Part shown: positions 34,719-44,563 of the stretch, piece after piece
Layout of the letters: the number at the start of each line of letters is the position of its first letter
Numbering within the stretch: the stretch's first letter is position 1
Assembly (NCBI GenBank): GCA_905178155.1
Contig: CAJINV010000001.1
Coordinates: 1,228,606 to 1,292,605 of the forward strand
Direction: 5' to 3'
DNA: 64,000 bases
Source: Amoebophrya sp. A120
Taxonomy: Eukaryota; Sar; Dinophyceae; Syndiniales; Amoebophryaceae
The notes under the pieces: model-generated
What the model was told of the DNA's origin: nothing
Seen by the model: the letters and a program-made list of their open reading frames with translations, nothing else
Database searches by the model: none
Program-made: the position numbers and the translations under genes

Positions 34719-35951
34719 ATGCTGATAAAGTATAACACGCCGATCCTCATCTCCACCTCCGGTGGGAAGGGGGGAAAAAAGGAGGTGCCGACCATGTCAC
34801 AGACAGAGGACATTCTCAATTCGATCCTGCCACCAAGAGAATGGATTCAAGATGACCAACTTTGGGTACATAGTTAGATTACTTACTATGTAGGGTAATG
34901 ATGAGTCGCAGCTGTTTGTTTGTCATTCAGTACCCTATTGCGGCGCATTCGTTCTGTTATATGGACAATTACAGTGATGCGAGAGGCGTGCGAGAAAGGG
35001 AAAGCAAAGCAGAAGTACTTGCAGGGACGACGACACAATGGTTGAAAATACAGAAAAATCTCATTTCTTCAGGTACAATACGTAGCGTCAATTCCGGCTA
35101 CGCGAGCAGACGTGGTGAACCTGCAGAAGAACCTCGACAAGGCACTGCAGAGCCGACAGGCAAGGGAAACAGGGATCTGCCCCATCCGAGAGGAGCTCTA
35201 CGCACAGACATTCGACGAACTCATCCGACAATGCACCATCATCTGTGCCGAGCGAGGTAAATAGTTACGGGATTTTCTGACACTCAATGTGTTGAAAATT
35301 GATCATTGCAGTGTCTGGTGGCAGAATCTTCGATCACTGTAGAAGTGTTTGTTGTGTTGTAGGGTCAGCATCACCGGTCGCCGGTGTGAAAATCGATGAG
35401 CATGATTTGTATGCCACACACCTTTGTCCTAAATCGACCAGGTCTGCTCCTTCTGCGAGTGCGGGACGAGATTAGAATGACGATCTGCGCGTACCAAACC
35501 CTCTACGAGTCGTCCATTGCGTTCGGCATGCGAAAGGCGCTGATGGCCGAGCAGAGGAGGAACAGCCAGAACAAAAAGCTGAAGGCCTTGACCAACAGTT
35601 GTGCAGAGTTGGAGCAGGACGTATTTGATAGTTTTTTTGCAGCGCATCATGTTCCTGATCATCATTCAAGTTCTAGACGTGTTGATGGTCGTCCTCCTTC
35701 TCGTGTACTATACAAAGGCATGATGATAAGCAGGTTTAGGATGGATCGAAAAACAAAAAACAATGATCTGTAAAATGTATCAATTTCAGGTGGTCGATTT
35801 GAAGCAGCAGATTCTGAACATTGAATCCAGAGAGAAGACGCGGCGGGAAACCGAGTCGGCCAAGCACGCAGAGGAGACGGATGGTCTGCGCCGGCAGAAT
35901 GCCGCCTGGAAGGAGCAGCTGGAGTCGCTGCTGAGTGCACCGAGGAAGTGA
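34719..35951 (+). CDS. DNALI1: Axonemal inner-arm dynein light chain p28 (DNALI1)
   Basis: Four exons joined by canonical introns: 34719-34865, 35073-35256, 35442-35620, 35790-35951; 223 residues. The product follows the p28 family along its length: MLIKYNTPILIST, ILNSILPPREWIQDDQLWVQ, RQARETGICPIREELYAQTFDELIRQ, then LLLLRVRDEIRMTICAYQTLYESS and a C-terminal coiled coil. p28 binds single-headed inner-arm dynein heavy chains together with actin or centrin and is needed for flagellar waveform. It is slightly shorter than animal and green-algal forms (about 250-280 residues). Its presence indicates that the organism builds motile flagella. No introner interrupts it. Confidence 0.95.
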
Positions 35952-36330
35952 GTGTCCTCGCCGGGGAAGAACGAGGAAAAGTGGGTGAAATTCGAAAAAT
36001 TTCGAGAACAGCAGCAGCTTCCAACAGTAACAGTTACAGTTTAACAAGAAAAATCAGCAGGAGTGCAAGAGAAGAAAGTAGTCGAGGGTAGTAGCTTCTC
36101 GATACAAGAAAAAACCTTATTTGACGTTATCAGACTTCTATACCGACACCGAGACTAAAACCTTATCCAATTTAACAGTTTAACAGCTTAGAAACCTTAA
36201 ATCGTTTGTGCTTAATCGTTATACGTGAGAACACCGCCCGGAAGATGTGAATTGTCTATACCAGAAAGTGTTGTAGTTAGAACTACAGGTGGAGTAGTTT
36301 TATGCCAAGAACTTAAAACGAAATTTTAGC
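35952..36330. other. Intergenic or 3' UTR
   Basis: No supported gene; repeated AACAGTTTAACAG strings near 36170. Confidence 0.5.
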
Positions 36331-36334
36331 GACA

Positions 36335-36872
36335 AGAATACTGGAAGATAGCGGTACTAGGATACTATCAAATGTAAAAATGTCTGGGTCTGGAAACTTG
36401 TGATGCCGTGCGGCATATCATGAGTTGCTGGCTCAGCATGACAAGTTTCTGAGCTTCTAGGTGTTGCCTATTCTGCATGACAAACTACGTTTCTGCATGA
36501 CAGAAAAGTGGGGCTCTTTTGTAATGTGCATGACAGATTTAAGAGTCATGCCAGACAAGCATGACAAACTTGCATTCTTCCAGACCCAGACATTTTTACA
36601 TTTCATGATACGAAAACCCGGTACGACGAGGTGTACCGTCTGTCGAGATCCAGTACGCGGAACAGTCGGGGGCTGCGGGCGCGGGCACAGAAGGTAGAAC
36701 AAGCATGGTCGGTTCTCGGGGCTTCTTCCCTCTTGAAAAAAACCGATCTTGCTTCTTGTTCTGCTGAGAAGGTAATAAGACCACCAAATTGTATAAATGC
36801 TATAGTAGGTGGACCGCCGCGACTCAGTCCTCGATGAGGAAGAACTTTATGGCAGCAGCAGGAAGAACTGAT
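36335..36872 (+). CDS. Gene fragment of unknown function containing an introner
   Basis: Removing the family A element leaves an open run REYWKIAVLGY-ENPVRRG then PSVEIQYAEQSGAAGAGTEG. A join from 36702-36705 (ATG/GTCGGT) to an acceptor near 36811 (GCTATAGTAG) would extend it to VDRRDSVLDEEELYGSSRKN and a stop near 36870. No ATG is visible upstream, so earlier exons must exist if it is real. The evidence is the clean frame through the introner and the coding-like tail; there is no domain. Boundaries are approximate. Confidence 0.3.
36366..36606 (+). mobile_element. Introner, family A
   Basis: TIR TATCAAATGTAAAAATGTCT with GGGTCTGG and the matching right end (CCAGACCCAGACA...CATTTCAT). TSD GATAC at 36361-36365 and 36607-36611, perfect if the element ends in CAT and not the usual GATA. 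It lies outside any confident gene. Confidence 0.8.
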
Positions 36873-37526
36873 AATTATCCTCAATATCCTTGAGCTTGTT
36901 TGCCATTTGAAACTTCTTTCAGGGTGGTCGCGCGATTTATTTTGGCACTACCGGAGCAACATCGCTGAAGTGCAGGCTCAGGTTCAGTAGTTGCGCCACC
37001 GTTATTTGTTTATGCGTTCTCATTCGTTGTCTCCGTGAGCGTACTAGAAGGACGCATTATACATGTGCCAGTCTAGTGGGTCGTGCTCGTACAAGATGAC
37101 AGAAACGTCCTACATCGTACACTAAGAACTTGTCCCGAGAGAGACGCACTCTTCGTACACCAGAAGCGTTGATGAAAAATTGAGTGACGTACAAATAAAG
37201 CGGGAGTGTGCTTACTCATGATGTCCTTGCGTATTTTTAGGGGTCGTACAACATCACATCTTCGTCCTTGAACTCTCGTTCGTCCACCTTAGCTCCTGCG
37301 CATCACCGCAGACACGTTTCACTACTCTTCAAGAGACAAATGAAGACATCAAGCTCCAAAAACAATATATTTTCATCAAAATCAACCCACAGTAGCAGCA
37401 ACACACACGACTCTTTCTTCTCGGAAGAAAAGAAACTCGTTTCCTCAGCTAAAGGACTGAAGCTCAGTAAACTCAAAAAGGAGTCATTTTGTGAATTTAT
37501 CAAATTCGCAAAAAAAAACCCAAAAA
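36873..37526. other. Intergenic
   Basis: No supported gene. A 123-codon frame (37268-37639) is Ser/Lys-rich, overlaps the next gene and has a non-ATG or weak context. Confidence 0.5.
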
Positions 37527-38127
37527 ATGTTGGACTTGATGACCTTGGGCTTGAGCATCGGCGCTCAGGAGGAGCTGCAGAAGGCTCGCCAGGACACCGG
37601 AGCGGTGTGCCACCAGCAGGAGGAGGCTGCTCCGTCTGACGCGGAATCCACCTCGACTATGATGGAGGCCTGCGCGGAAGCGCTCGGTATTATGTCAACG
37701 ATTTTTGTCTGTGATGCAGCTCGTGTGCAAAAAGCTATGCTGTTTGGTGATGGTGAGTTTGTATCATAGATTTTCCTGATGCGTGGAACGATAGGGTGTT
37801 GCGATTTCTGTTGCGAAACTCCCATATATAAGTACAAAAAAAAAACAGAATCCGTCTTGAACACTGTGGAAAACGCTGCGTCTTCCGTCGTGTCCGCCAT
37901 GACCCCGTCTTCCGAAATGGTCGAGTCGGTATTATTATTTTTTTTACGCAGTATGCTTTCGTGCATTAGAAAATTAACTTGTAATGCTTTGACATGCATC
38001 ACAATATTGTTTTTCGCTCTGCGTTGCTTCGATATGCATGACAAACACACAGGTTATGGACAACTGCACCATCGAGGCGCCGACGGTCGACTTGTCCCTG
38101 CCCACCAAGGCGGTGCTCAAGAAGTAA
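37527..38127 (+). CDS. Small acidic protein, unknown function
   Basis: Exons 37527-37686, 37849-37928 and 38053-38127 with canonical introns (CTCG/GTATTA...AACAG; GTCG/GTATTA...ACACAG); 104 residues. The product begins MLDLMTLGLSIGAQEELQK, is rich in Glu, Ala and Ser, and ends TVDLSLPTKAVLKK. No signal peptide, membrane segment or known domain. The stop TAA overlaps a good donor (AA/GTAAGT), so another exon is possible. The second intron ends in sequence with two GCAT-rich strings but has no TIR. Confidence 0.5.
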
Positions 38128-39365
38128 GTGGGTGGTTTGTCATCGTCGGTCTTCTGCATGTTCGTCATGCAAGGCACGCATTTTGATTTGAGTTTTTTAT
38201 GTTTCGTCAGTTAGAAGTTGTACAAGGAAAATGTCTGTTGCTAATGAATCCGAGTACCAAAAAAATTCAATCCTTGAAAGATTCTACCCTCATCTTAGAC
38301 AGTACGATACCTAGAAAATTATCTTGTGTCACTCTGGTGTTGCAAAGTTCCTTCCGCTTTACACTCACCTTTAGCCGCATTCTTTATTCTTATTCGAACA
38401 GATCACCAACTAAATTATCTTGTAGCCAAAGAAGCTGAGTAACTTCTATTTGAGAAAGACCCCCAGCACTGTTATGTATGAATGAGCCCAGTTAGGTAGT
38501 TGAGTCGACTTTGAATTGCCCTATTTTCCGAAATGAATACGTCTAGAAATTACACACAAACATACGTAACTACGACAAAGCAAAAATCCGTTCAGTACTA
38601 CCTAAAAAAGTCTTCGCACCTCGTTGCGGGAGTGCGGAGGCTGTGCGGCCCTGCGAACCGATCGGATTTGTGAAAAGTTTCATCCAGGAAATAAAGCAAC
38701 TGTACATTATTCTGCTACCGTAGTTCTGGTTTTCGGGCTTTGGACTGCGGAAGCGGAGCCGTTTCGAGCTGTTGTTTGCAAATGAACTTAGAAACAATTT
38801 AGCGTTATCACGCACGTATTTACTCGTTTTCGTACTACCCAAGAACCCAGATTGATTTCTGCAATTCAAGTTCGAGTCTTCCGCCCATCTTCGTTCCTAG
38901 AACCCGGAACTGGAAGTTTGATAACCCGCTGAAGCGAACGAAGAGCTGGCTCATTGTTTCCTTGAAAAAAAAACAAAAACACCAAGCAGGTACTGCTGAG
39001 CAGTCATGGCCACAGCCACTAACAGGCACGGAAAATCTTGCAGACTCGTTGTTCTCGTTGTCGATGACCGGTATTCGTGACCTCCTATGTCTTAATTGTC
39101 ATCTCATGATCGTTTTAGACGAGGGTCCGCAGGTAGTTCCCACATAGAAATCGAAGCAGAGCGAAGGAGCGTCGTGTCTCTAAGTACTATAGTCGCGACG
39201 TGAATTTTCTGGTGGACTTCGCTTGAGATGAGAAACGATTATTGACCACACTTCGCGTAATTTTCTTTCGTGCAGCTGCCACCGACTTTATTCTCAATCA
39301 GTGCAGGACATCCTCCTCGGCGGAGTTATTGAGTTTACTCAAGTTTGATCGAACAAATCAACAAC
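38128..39365. other. Intergenic, 1.2 kb
   Basis: No supported gene. Confidence 0.6.
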
Positions 39366-40874
39366 ATGCGTATTTTCTTTCTCCACCCGGGGCAGACGGT
39401 TCCGGACGATGCCACGAATCCTCTGACCGACCTCGGACGGGAGGAGATCGCGCGCGTGATCGGGCATTTGTGTGACGTGGACTACTACAAAAAATGCAGC
39501 AATTTTACTTCGAACACCTCCCCGACGACCAGCAGTCCGCAGGAACAGTACAAATTAACTGCAGCGGCAAATTTCTACGCCCCGCCGGGCGACGAGACGC
39601 ACGTTCTGGTGATTTACCACGGGCCAGGGATTGCTAGTCGAGAAACCGCCGAAGCCGTGCAGGAGCGGTGCTTGCGGGAGGGCAGTTTCGCGGACGCGGT
39701 CTGCCTGCAACTTCTCGACGCAGATCCGGGAACTGAGGCAGCAGCGCTGACCGCCGCGCAAAAGGACTGGTGGGCGGATCTGCTACGGACCAAACCCGCG
39801 AAGGAGCGGAAACCGCGGTCGGATGATGCGCTAGCTTCTCCGGGCGGATCACCGATTCGGATGCTGTCGAAATCGACCCCCGTGCCGACGGCAGTCGGAC
39901 CCCTCGTCGAGATGAAGGGAGAAGGCGGAGTGCAGTCGCCCAGCATGAGTGCGCAGGTGTCGGTAAAAAGCAAATCTGGTGCAGCTGCATCGGCGTCGAA
40001 AAAATCTGCCTCCGAGAAGAGCAAAGCTGGCGGAGGCGGGGAAATCGCAGAGCAGCCAGCCGAAGGTGTAGAAACTGCTGCTCAAGCTGACGAGAAGAAA
40101 GAAGGAGCGGATGATGTTGAAGTAGCTCCGGGAGAGGACGACGATGGAGCAAAAGACAAAGAACAAGCGAAAGAAGAAGCCGGAGGCACAGCTGATGCTG
40201 CGAATGCGGAACAAGAACCAGAAGCTGCAGCAGAAAAGCCGGAGGCCGCGGAGGGTGATGAGGCGGCTTCGAAGAAATCCGCAAGAACGAATCAGTCGCA
40301 AAATAAATCTGCCGCCGGGGGAAGTAGTGCGAAACAAGCCGCGAGTGCCCCTGACCAGTCGAACACCAAAGCCGCGCCGCCAAGTACTAGTGCGAAAAAT
40401 AAAGCGAGCACCAGTCCCGCGTCGAAAAAAGAAGACGGAGTTTCCTCCCACGCGGATCCCCCGGTCGCCAGTAACGCCGCCACCAGCGTGCTTTCTGCCA
40501 CGGACCTGATGAATCTGCAAACGAATTTTCCGCCCAAGTCGCCCTCCCGTCGGCCGAAGGTGGATCCGGAAATTCTTTCGCGGATCGGCAGCGCAAAGTT
40601 TTCGGTGCTGTTCGTGGTCGAAGAACCGGTCTTGCGGCGCATGGTGGCGGACCTGATTCACCACTCCAAGTCCGAGGAGATTCCCACCGACTTCGGCGGG
40701 GACCCGCGCGTGCTGCTGCAGTTCTTGAAGCTGCGACCGGCCACGTTGCTCGGCCTGGAAACACCGTCCTACCAGGAGCAGGAGCTGCCGAAGTGGGTGC
40801 TGCTTGGAGAAAAGTCGCTGCTGGAGTTTCACTGGGAAATCAGTTTCTTGTTGACACCCGATTTGGTGTACTGA
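39366..40874 (+). CDS. SixA-like histidine-phosphatase fold, catalytic residues lost, split by a charged insert
   Basis: Single exon, 502 residues from the first ATG; the frame is open further upstream without ATG. The start MRIFFLHPGQT...NPLTDLGREEIARVIGHL matches the SixA / phosphoglycerate-mutase opening, but the R-H-G triad reads L-H-P-G. LVIYHGPGIASRETAEAVQE corresponds to the S-x-A-x-R-x-x-x-T-A-E helix without its Arg. About 200 Ala/Lys/Glu/Ser-rich residues follow. Then VLFVVEEPVLRRMVADLIH fits the late V-x-H-x-P strand with Glu in place of His. It is therefore probably a non-catalytic relative. SixA enzymes dephosphorylate phosphohistidine; the role here is unknown. The assignment rests on motif order alone. 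Confidence 0.5.
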   Translation: MRIFFLHPGQTVPDDATNPLTDLGREEIARVIGHLCDVDYYKKCSNFTSNTSPTTSSPQEQYKLTAAANFYAPPGDETHVLVIYHGPGIASRETAEAVQERCLREGSFADAVCLQLLDADPGTEAAALTAAQKDWWADLLRTKPAKERKPRSDDALASPGGSPIRMLSKSTPVPTAVGPLVEMKGEGGVQSPSMSAQVSVKSKSGAAASASKKSASEKSKAGGGGEIAEQPAEGVETAAQADEKKEGADDVEVAPGEDDDGAKDKEQAKEEAGGTADAANAEQEPEAAAEKPEAAEGDEAASKKSARTNQSQNKSAAGGSSAKQAASAPDQSNTKAAPPSTSAKNKASTSPASKKEDGVSSHADPPVASNAATSVLSATDLMNLQTNFPPKSPSRRPKVDPEILSRIGSAKFSVLFVVEEPVLRRMVADLIHHSKSEEIPTDFGGDPRVLLQFLKLRPATLLGLETPSYQEQELPKWVLLGEKSLLEFHWEISFLLTPDLVY

Positions 40875-41574
40875 ATCTGGGAAAAAGTTTCAAGGTACTT
40901 GAGTACAGACAAGCATCGGTGTAGATTGGGTGGGGTGAAGTATTGAATACAGTATTGAATGATACCGGTGCGGGATGTTTATTAAGCTTGTGTTTCTGTG
41001 CGAGTTAGGAATGTTTACTAGGGTAGAAATATGACGAAGAATGTCGATGATCCGATTGCAAAACGGAAAAATCCTTTCACCAATGTAAATTTCCCGAACA
41101 AAACAGAGAAAAAAATTGAGCATACGCTCGTGATTGACGGCGAAGGGTCTACCTTTTGCAGCCCTCATGCAAAGATGCATTTTTTGGCGCCCTTCACCAT
41201 GATACCGTCGAAAGTGAGCTTTTTATGAGTTCAATAAAGCAGAATTCTACGGGGGTTTCTTTGTCGTAATTGAAGAAAACAAAAAGATCACCACCGAGGA
41301 TGAGAACAACCGTCGAGAAACAGTTCGTGGAGCGATATACTTGATTCGTTCACAAACAGCTTTAACTTGCGTCACAAACAGCTTCACTTGGTCCTGGTTA
41401 TGGTTATGGTGCGTTTACTTTCTATAGAGAAATATGCGAAAGCGTGTCATTGGTTTGATTTTCATTGTGGAGAAATGTTTCAGAGCAGCTACGGAAGAGA
41501 TTACTACTATCGTGGCTGCGCGTTCATGCACTAAGTAACTAGGTTTTACATTGATCAACCGTGCTGGAGTCAAA
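40875..41574. other. Intergenic
   Basis: No supported gene. Confidence 0.55.
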
Positions 41575-41928
41575 ATGCAGGACCAGCGGCGGTTTATCAG
41601 CGCTTCCACGGCCAAAATTTTGGTGGGTGGGTGCGGTGCGTCGCTGATGGCCTTTCAGCTCCTGGGCGTCATGGTGCTTGTCAACACGTTTCTCTATGTC
41701 GACTCGCAGGAATTGCAGACTGCGGTAAAAATGTGGATAGGATTTACACATGTTGTGATTTTTGCATTCATATAAGTACATGCATCGTCAGCGTCAATGC
41801 ATCTTAGAATTATACCACCGATGTCACTCAGAATGAGAATTAAGTACGACCGTCACCTCAACACATGGAAGAAGTGCTTCATACTCGCATCAAAGGTTGA
41901 CTACATGGAGGCAAATGGAAATATATGA
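41575..41928 (+). CDS. Very small membrane protein, unknown function
   Basis: Exon 41575-41724 encodes MQDQRRFISASTAK, a hydrophobic segment (LVGGCGASLMAFQLLGVMVLV) and NTFLYVDSQELQTA. A donor (GCG/GTAAAA) follows. Joining to an AAG acceptor at 41895 adds VDYMEANGNI and a stop (41926-41928), giving 59 residues. Another frame of the downstream exon would give a longer tail, so the 3' end is uncertain. A single-pass protein with its N terminus cytosolic is most likely. Confidence 0.4.
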
Positions 41929-42927
41929 TGCCGCCCAACAAGGGCACACAGCAGCCCGATCCACGCGGAATGGGGCCACTCCGCAGCCTAGATAAATTGT
42001 CGCGTTCAGAAACTTAACTGCTTGCCAGCGTTTACTGACCTTCTTAATAACCGATGACTGCTACGGGAAAGATGCGATATGAAGATCATATTTACGCGAA
42101 ACATTTCGCAGGTAGACGCGATGATTGCAAGCGGTGGGCCATCAGGAAAGTAGTAGGAAAAGGCGATGATTAAGTACGCTTACGCGGCGATGAAGTTTAG
42201 GATTACGCTTACGAATATGCTGGGTGTTGAAGCTCTTTGCGTATAATAATGTGTGCTGAAACTACTTTCAAGGAGCAAATTTTACCCCGATAGTTGTATC
42301 GGGTGCTGAACCAGTACCAGGAAGCCGGCTTTTGTTGAAGAGTGGCCTTTCCGCGATTTTCCATCCCATGTTTTTCGGCAGAAGAGAAGTTATAGTCACG
42401 AGAGGCTGGGTCGCGTTTTTGTTATGCACAGAAAGAGAAAATAACTGAAAGGGACAAGAAATTCGATTGGGACAGCACGGGCATAAAGCTCGTTGTTCTT
42501 TCGATCGCTCTTTTGACAATGTTGATTTCGATTGAATTGGATCTGTGCTGCTGGGTTAGAAGACTTGTTTTCTGCGATGACCTGACTGGGAGATACCAGA
42601 TTTGGACGATCTGAGACCCTGTTTCGTGCAGAGTGAAGCGGACAAACGACTGCTTACATTACAGGAGGACAACGAACGAAAACTGAGAACAGAGGGGAAG
42701 AGCCATTCAAGGAGCGATTTTCCTTCGGCCTTCGCAGTAGACTTCTATATCGTGTGAAGAAAGTGCTGCGCCCGCTAAATTAAGTAAGTTTCTTTCTCAC
42801 AGAGAATCTTTGTGCTCAACAAGGTGCCCCCGCAGGGCCACTCATTATGCTACCCTGTTGTTCTCGACTTAGGTCGCGGCCATAGTTCTTACAAGGAGAG
42901 AGATATATATATATAAGGAGCTTCATC
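41929..42927. other. Intergenic, 1 kb
   Basis: No supported gene; a short ATATATAT run near 42906 lies just upstream of the next ATG. Confidence 0.55.
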
Positions 42928-43793
42928 ATGCTGAGGATTCTCTTATTCCTGGTCTTGGCCTCGGCCAGTTTTTTGGCGGATGGGAAAATCGTGAAGGTGG
43001 ACTCGTCTTCGTCTGCCATGACGGAAGCCGCGATCGGTACCGAAGAAGGTGGCAAGCAGCATATCAAAAGCAAAAATCCCCCCTCCCCATATCGAAAAGG
43101 TATGTTTCCGAAAATTTGTGTTGCTGATTTGAGGTCGCAATGCACATTTGTACTGCAAGAAGACAAGGGCAGAAGCTTCCGCCCCACTATGGAGGCGATC
43201 TGTCATGCTGTTGCCCCTAAAAGTGACCCGTTTGCCATGCTGAACAACTAGACCCATACGCCCCTACCTAGCCTGGGGATTTGGCCGCAGTGCCTCTCTG
43301 CAATACAAACCTGATTTGTGTACACAAATCCAGCATCTGAAATTCCGTTTTGATATGGGGAGGGGGGATTTTTCCTTTCGATACAGCAGAAGGCCCGGGT
43401 GGTGGTTGATCACCAGGCTGAGCATGCGGACGAAGACGCAGCTGCAACCGAGGATGAAAAAGTGAGTGAAGAAGGAGCGGAAAACAAGAAGGAAGAAGGA
43501 ACGGAACGACCGCCGACGAGAGCAAAACCAAAACGACGAACGACGCGGATGACAGCATGCAATACAACTTGAAAAAGCACTTCGACTACGCGCAGGACAA
43601 GGTGAGTGAGCATGTGACGGACATGGTCCGCCCGATCGAGAACGCCACCATTACCATCGAGGGAGCCAACGGAACGACGACGACCTTGCGTGCCGGTGAT
43701 ATCCCCGTCTGGGGTTGGCTTTCGCTCGGGGGCGGGTTTTTCTGCCTCGTCTTGTGTGTCTGCGGCTGCATCTTCTCGTACTTGAAGGGGTAA
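42928..43793 (+). CDS. Small type I membrane protein, unknown function
   Basis: Exons 42928-43061, 43389-43461 and 43521-43793; 159 residues. The first gap is an introner. The second is a very short (59-nt) intron with donor AAA/GTGAGT and acceptor GACGAG; it is inferred because the frame otherwise stops and the join gives SKTKTTNDADDSMQYNLKK. Visible: signal peptide (MLRILLFLVLASASFLADG), a Glu/Lys-rich lumenal part, a Thr-rich stretch (GANGTTTTL), one transmembrane segment (WGWLSLGGGFFCLVLCVCGC) and a short tail. The TAA stop is part of a donor-like GG/GTAAGT, so one more small exon near 43941 is possible. Confidence 0.55.
43062..43383 (+). mobile_element. Introner, family C
   Basis: TIR core AAAATCCCCCCTCCCCATAT and its complement at 43352-43375. 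Perfect TSD CAGCA at 43057-43061 and 43384-43388. Excision joins EEGGKQ-QKARVVV in frame. The left half closely resembles the family C copy at 27188. Confidence 0.93.
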
Positions 43794-44563
43794 GTGAGTG
43801 CGGTTCATCGGGAGCACGATAAATACGCCGGAAAAAAGGCGTGACAAGTTCTTTCCGGAATAGTTAGTGACGACTTTCGCGGTGGTACTCTCGAAAGAAC
43901 GACTAGCTGCACTTTTTGTCGGTTGTCCTTCGCTACGCAGGGAATTCTTGGTCGCAGAAGCTAAGGTAAGCCGGCACTCCCGGCCGAGAAATTGAGCTAT
44001 GGTAACGAAGTACAACTTGCGATGAAATTACAACACAAAAGATCGTCCACACAGAAGCGAGGCCTTGAATTACATCCCAAGAAAAGTTGTGAGGCACCAG
44101 CGTCCTGAATCAAAAAACATAGAAGGTTGATAGATACTTGCGATTCTCCGCAAAAGGGGAGAGAAAATCCTGACAGCACGATGACGATGATCTAAAAATC
44201 AGAAGTGAAATGTAAGAATCACGATCCTCGCACAGTGTTCATACAACAAGAAAAATAAACCGGCATTATTTGAATCACATCTACTAAATTTTCGATCGAC
44301 GAGGGTGGACACATGACGACGAGAAAAAAAATCAGATCGTTGAAAATTCGTATTTTTGCTCATTTTGATTTTCGAAATGAACCGAATACGTCGAACTCGA
44401 AGGCATATAGCAAGCGGGAGATGATGAATTCGATTTTTTTCATTTTCTCTGTGGTATTTTACAAAATGAAAATTTTCACCTACTTATCCAAATACAGCGA
44501 CCGATAGTGAGGTGGTAGGATTTTTTTCTCAGAACTGCAACAAAAACCTCGCCCCCTTAGTTT
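43794..44563. other. Intergenic
   Basis: No supported gene; AT-rich toward 44280-44510. Confidence 0.5.
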
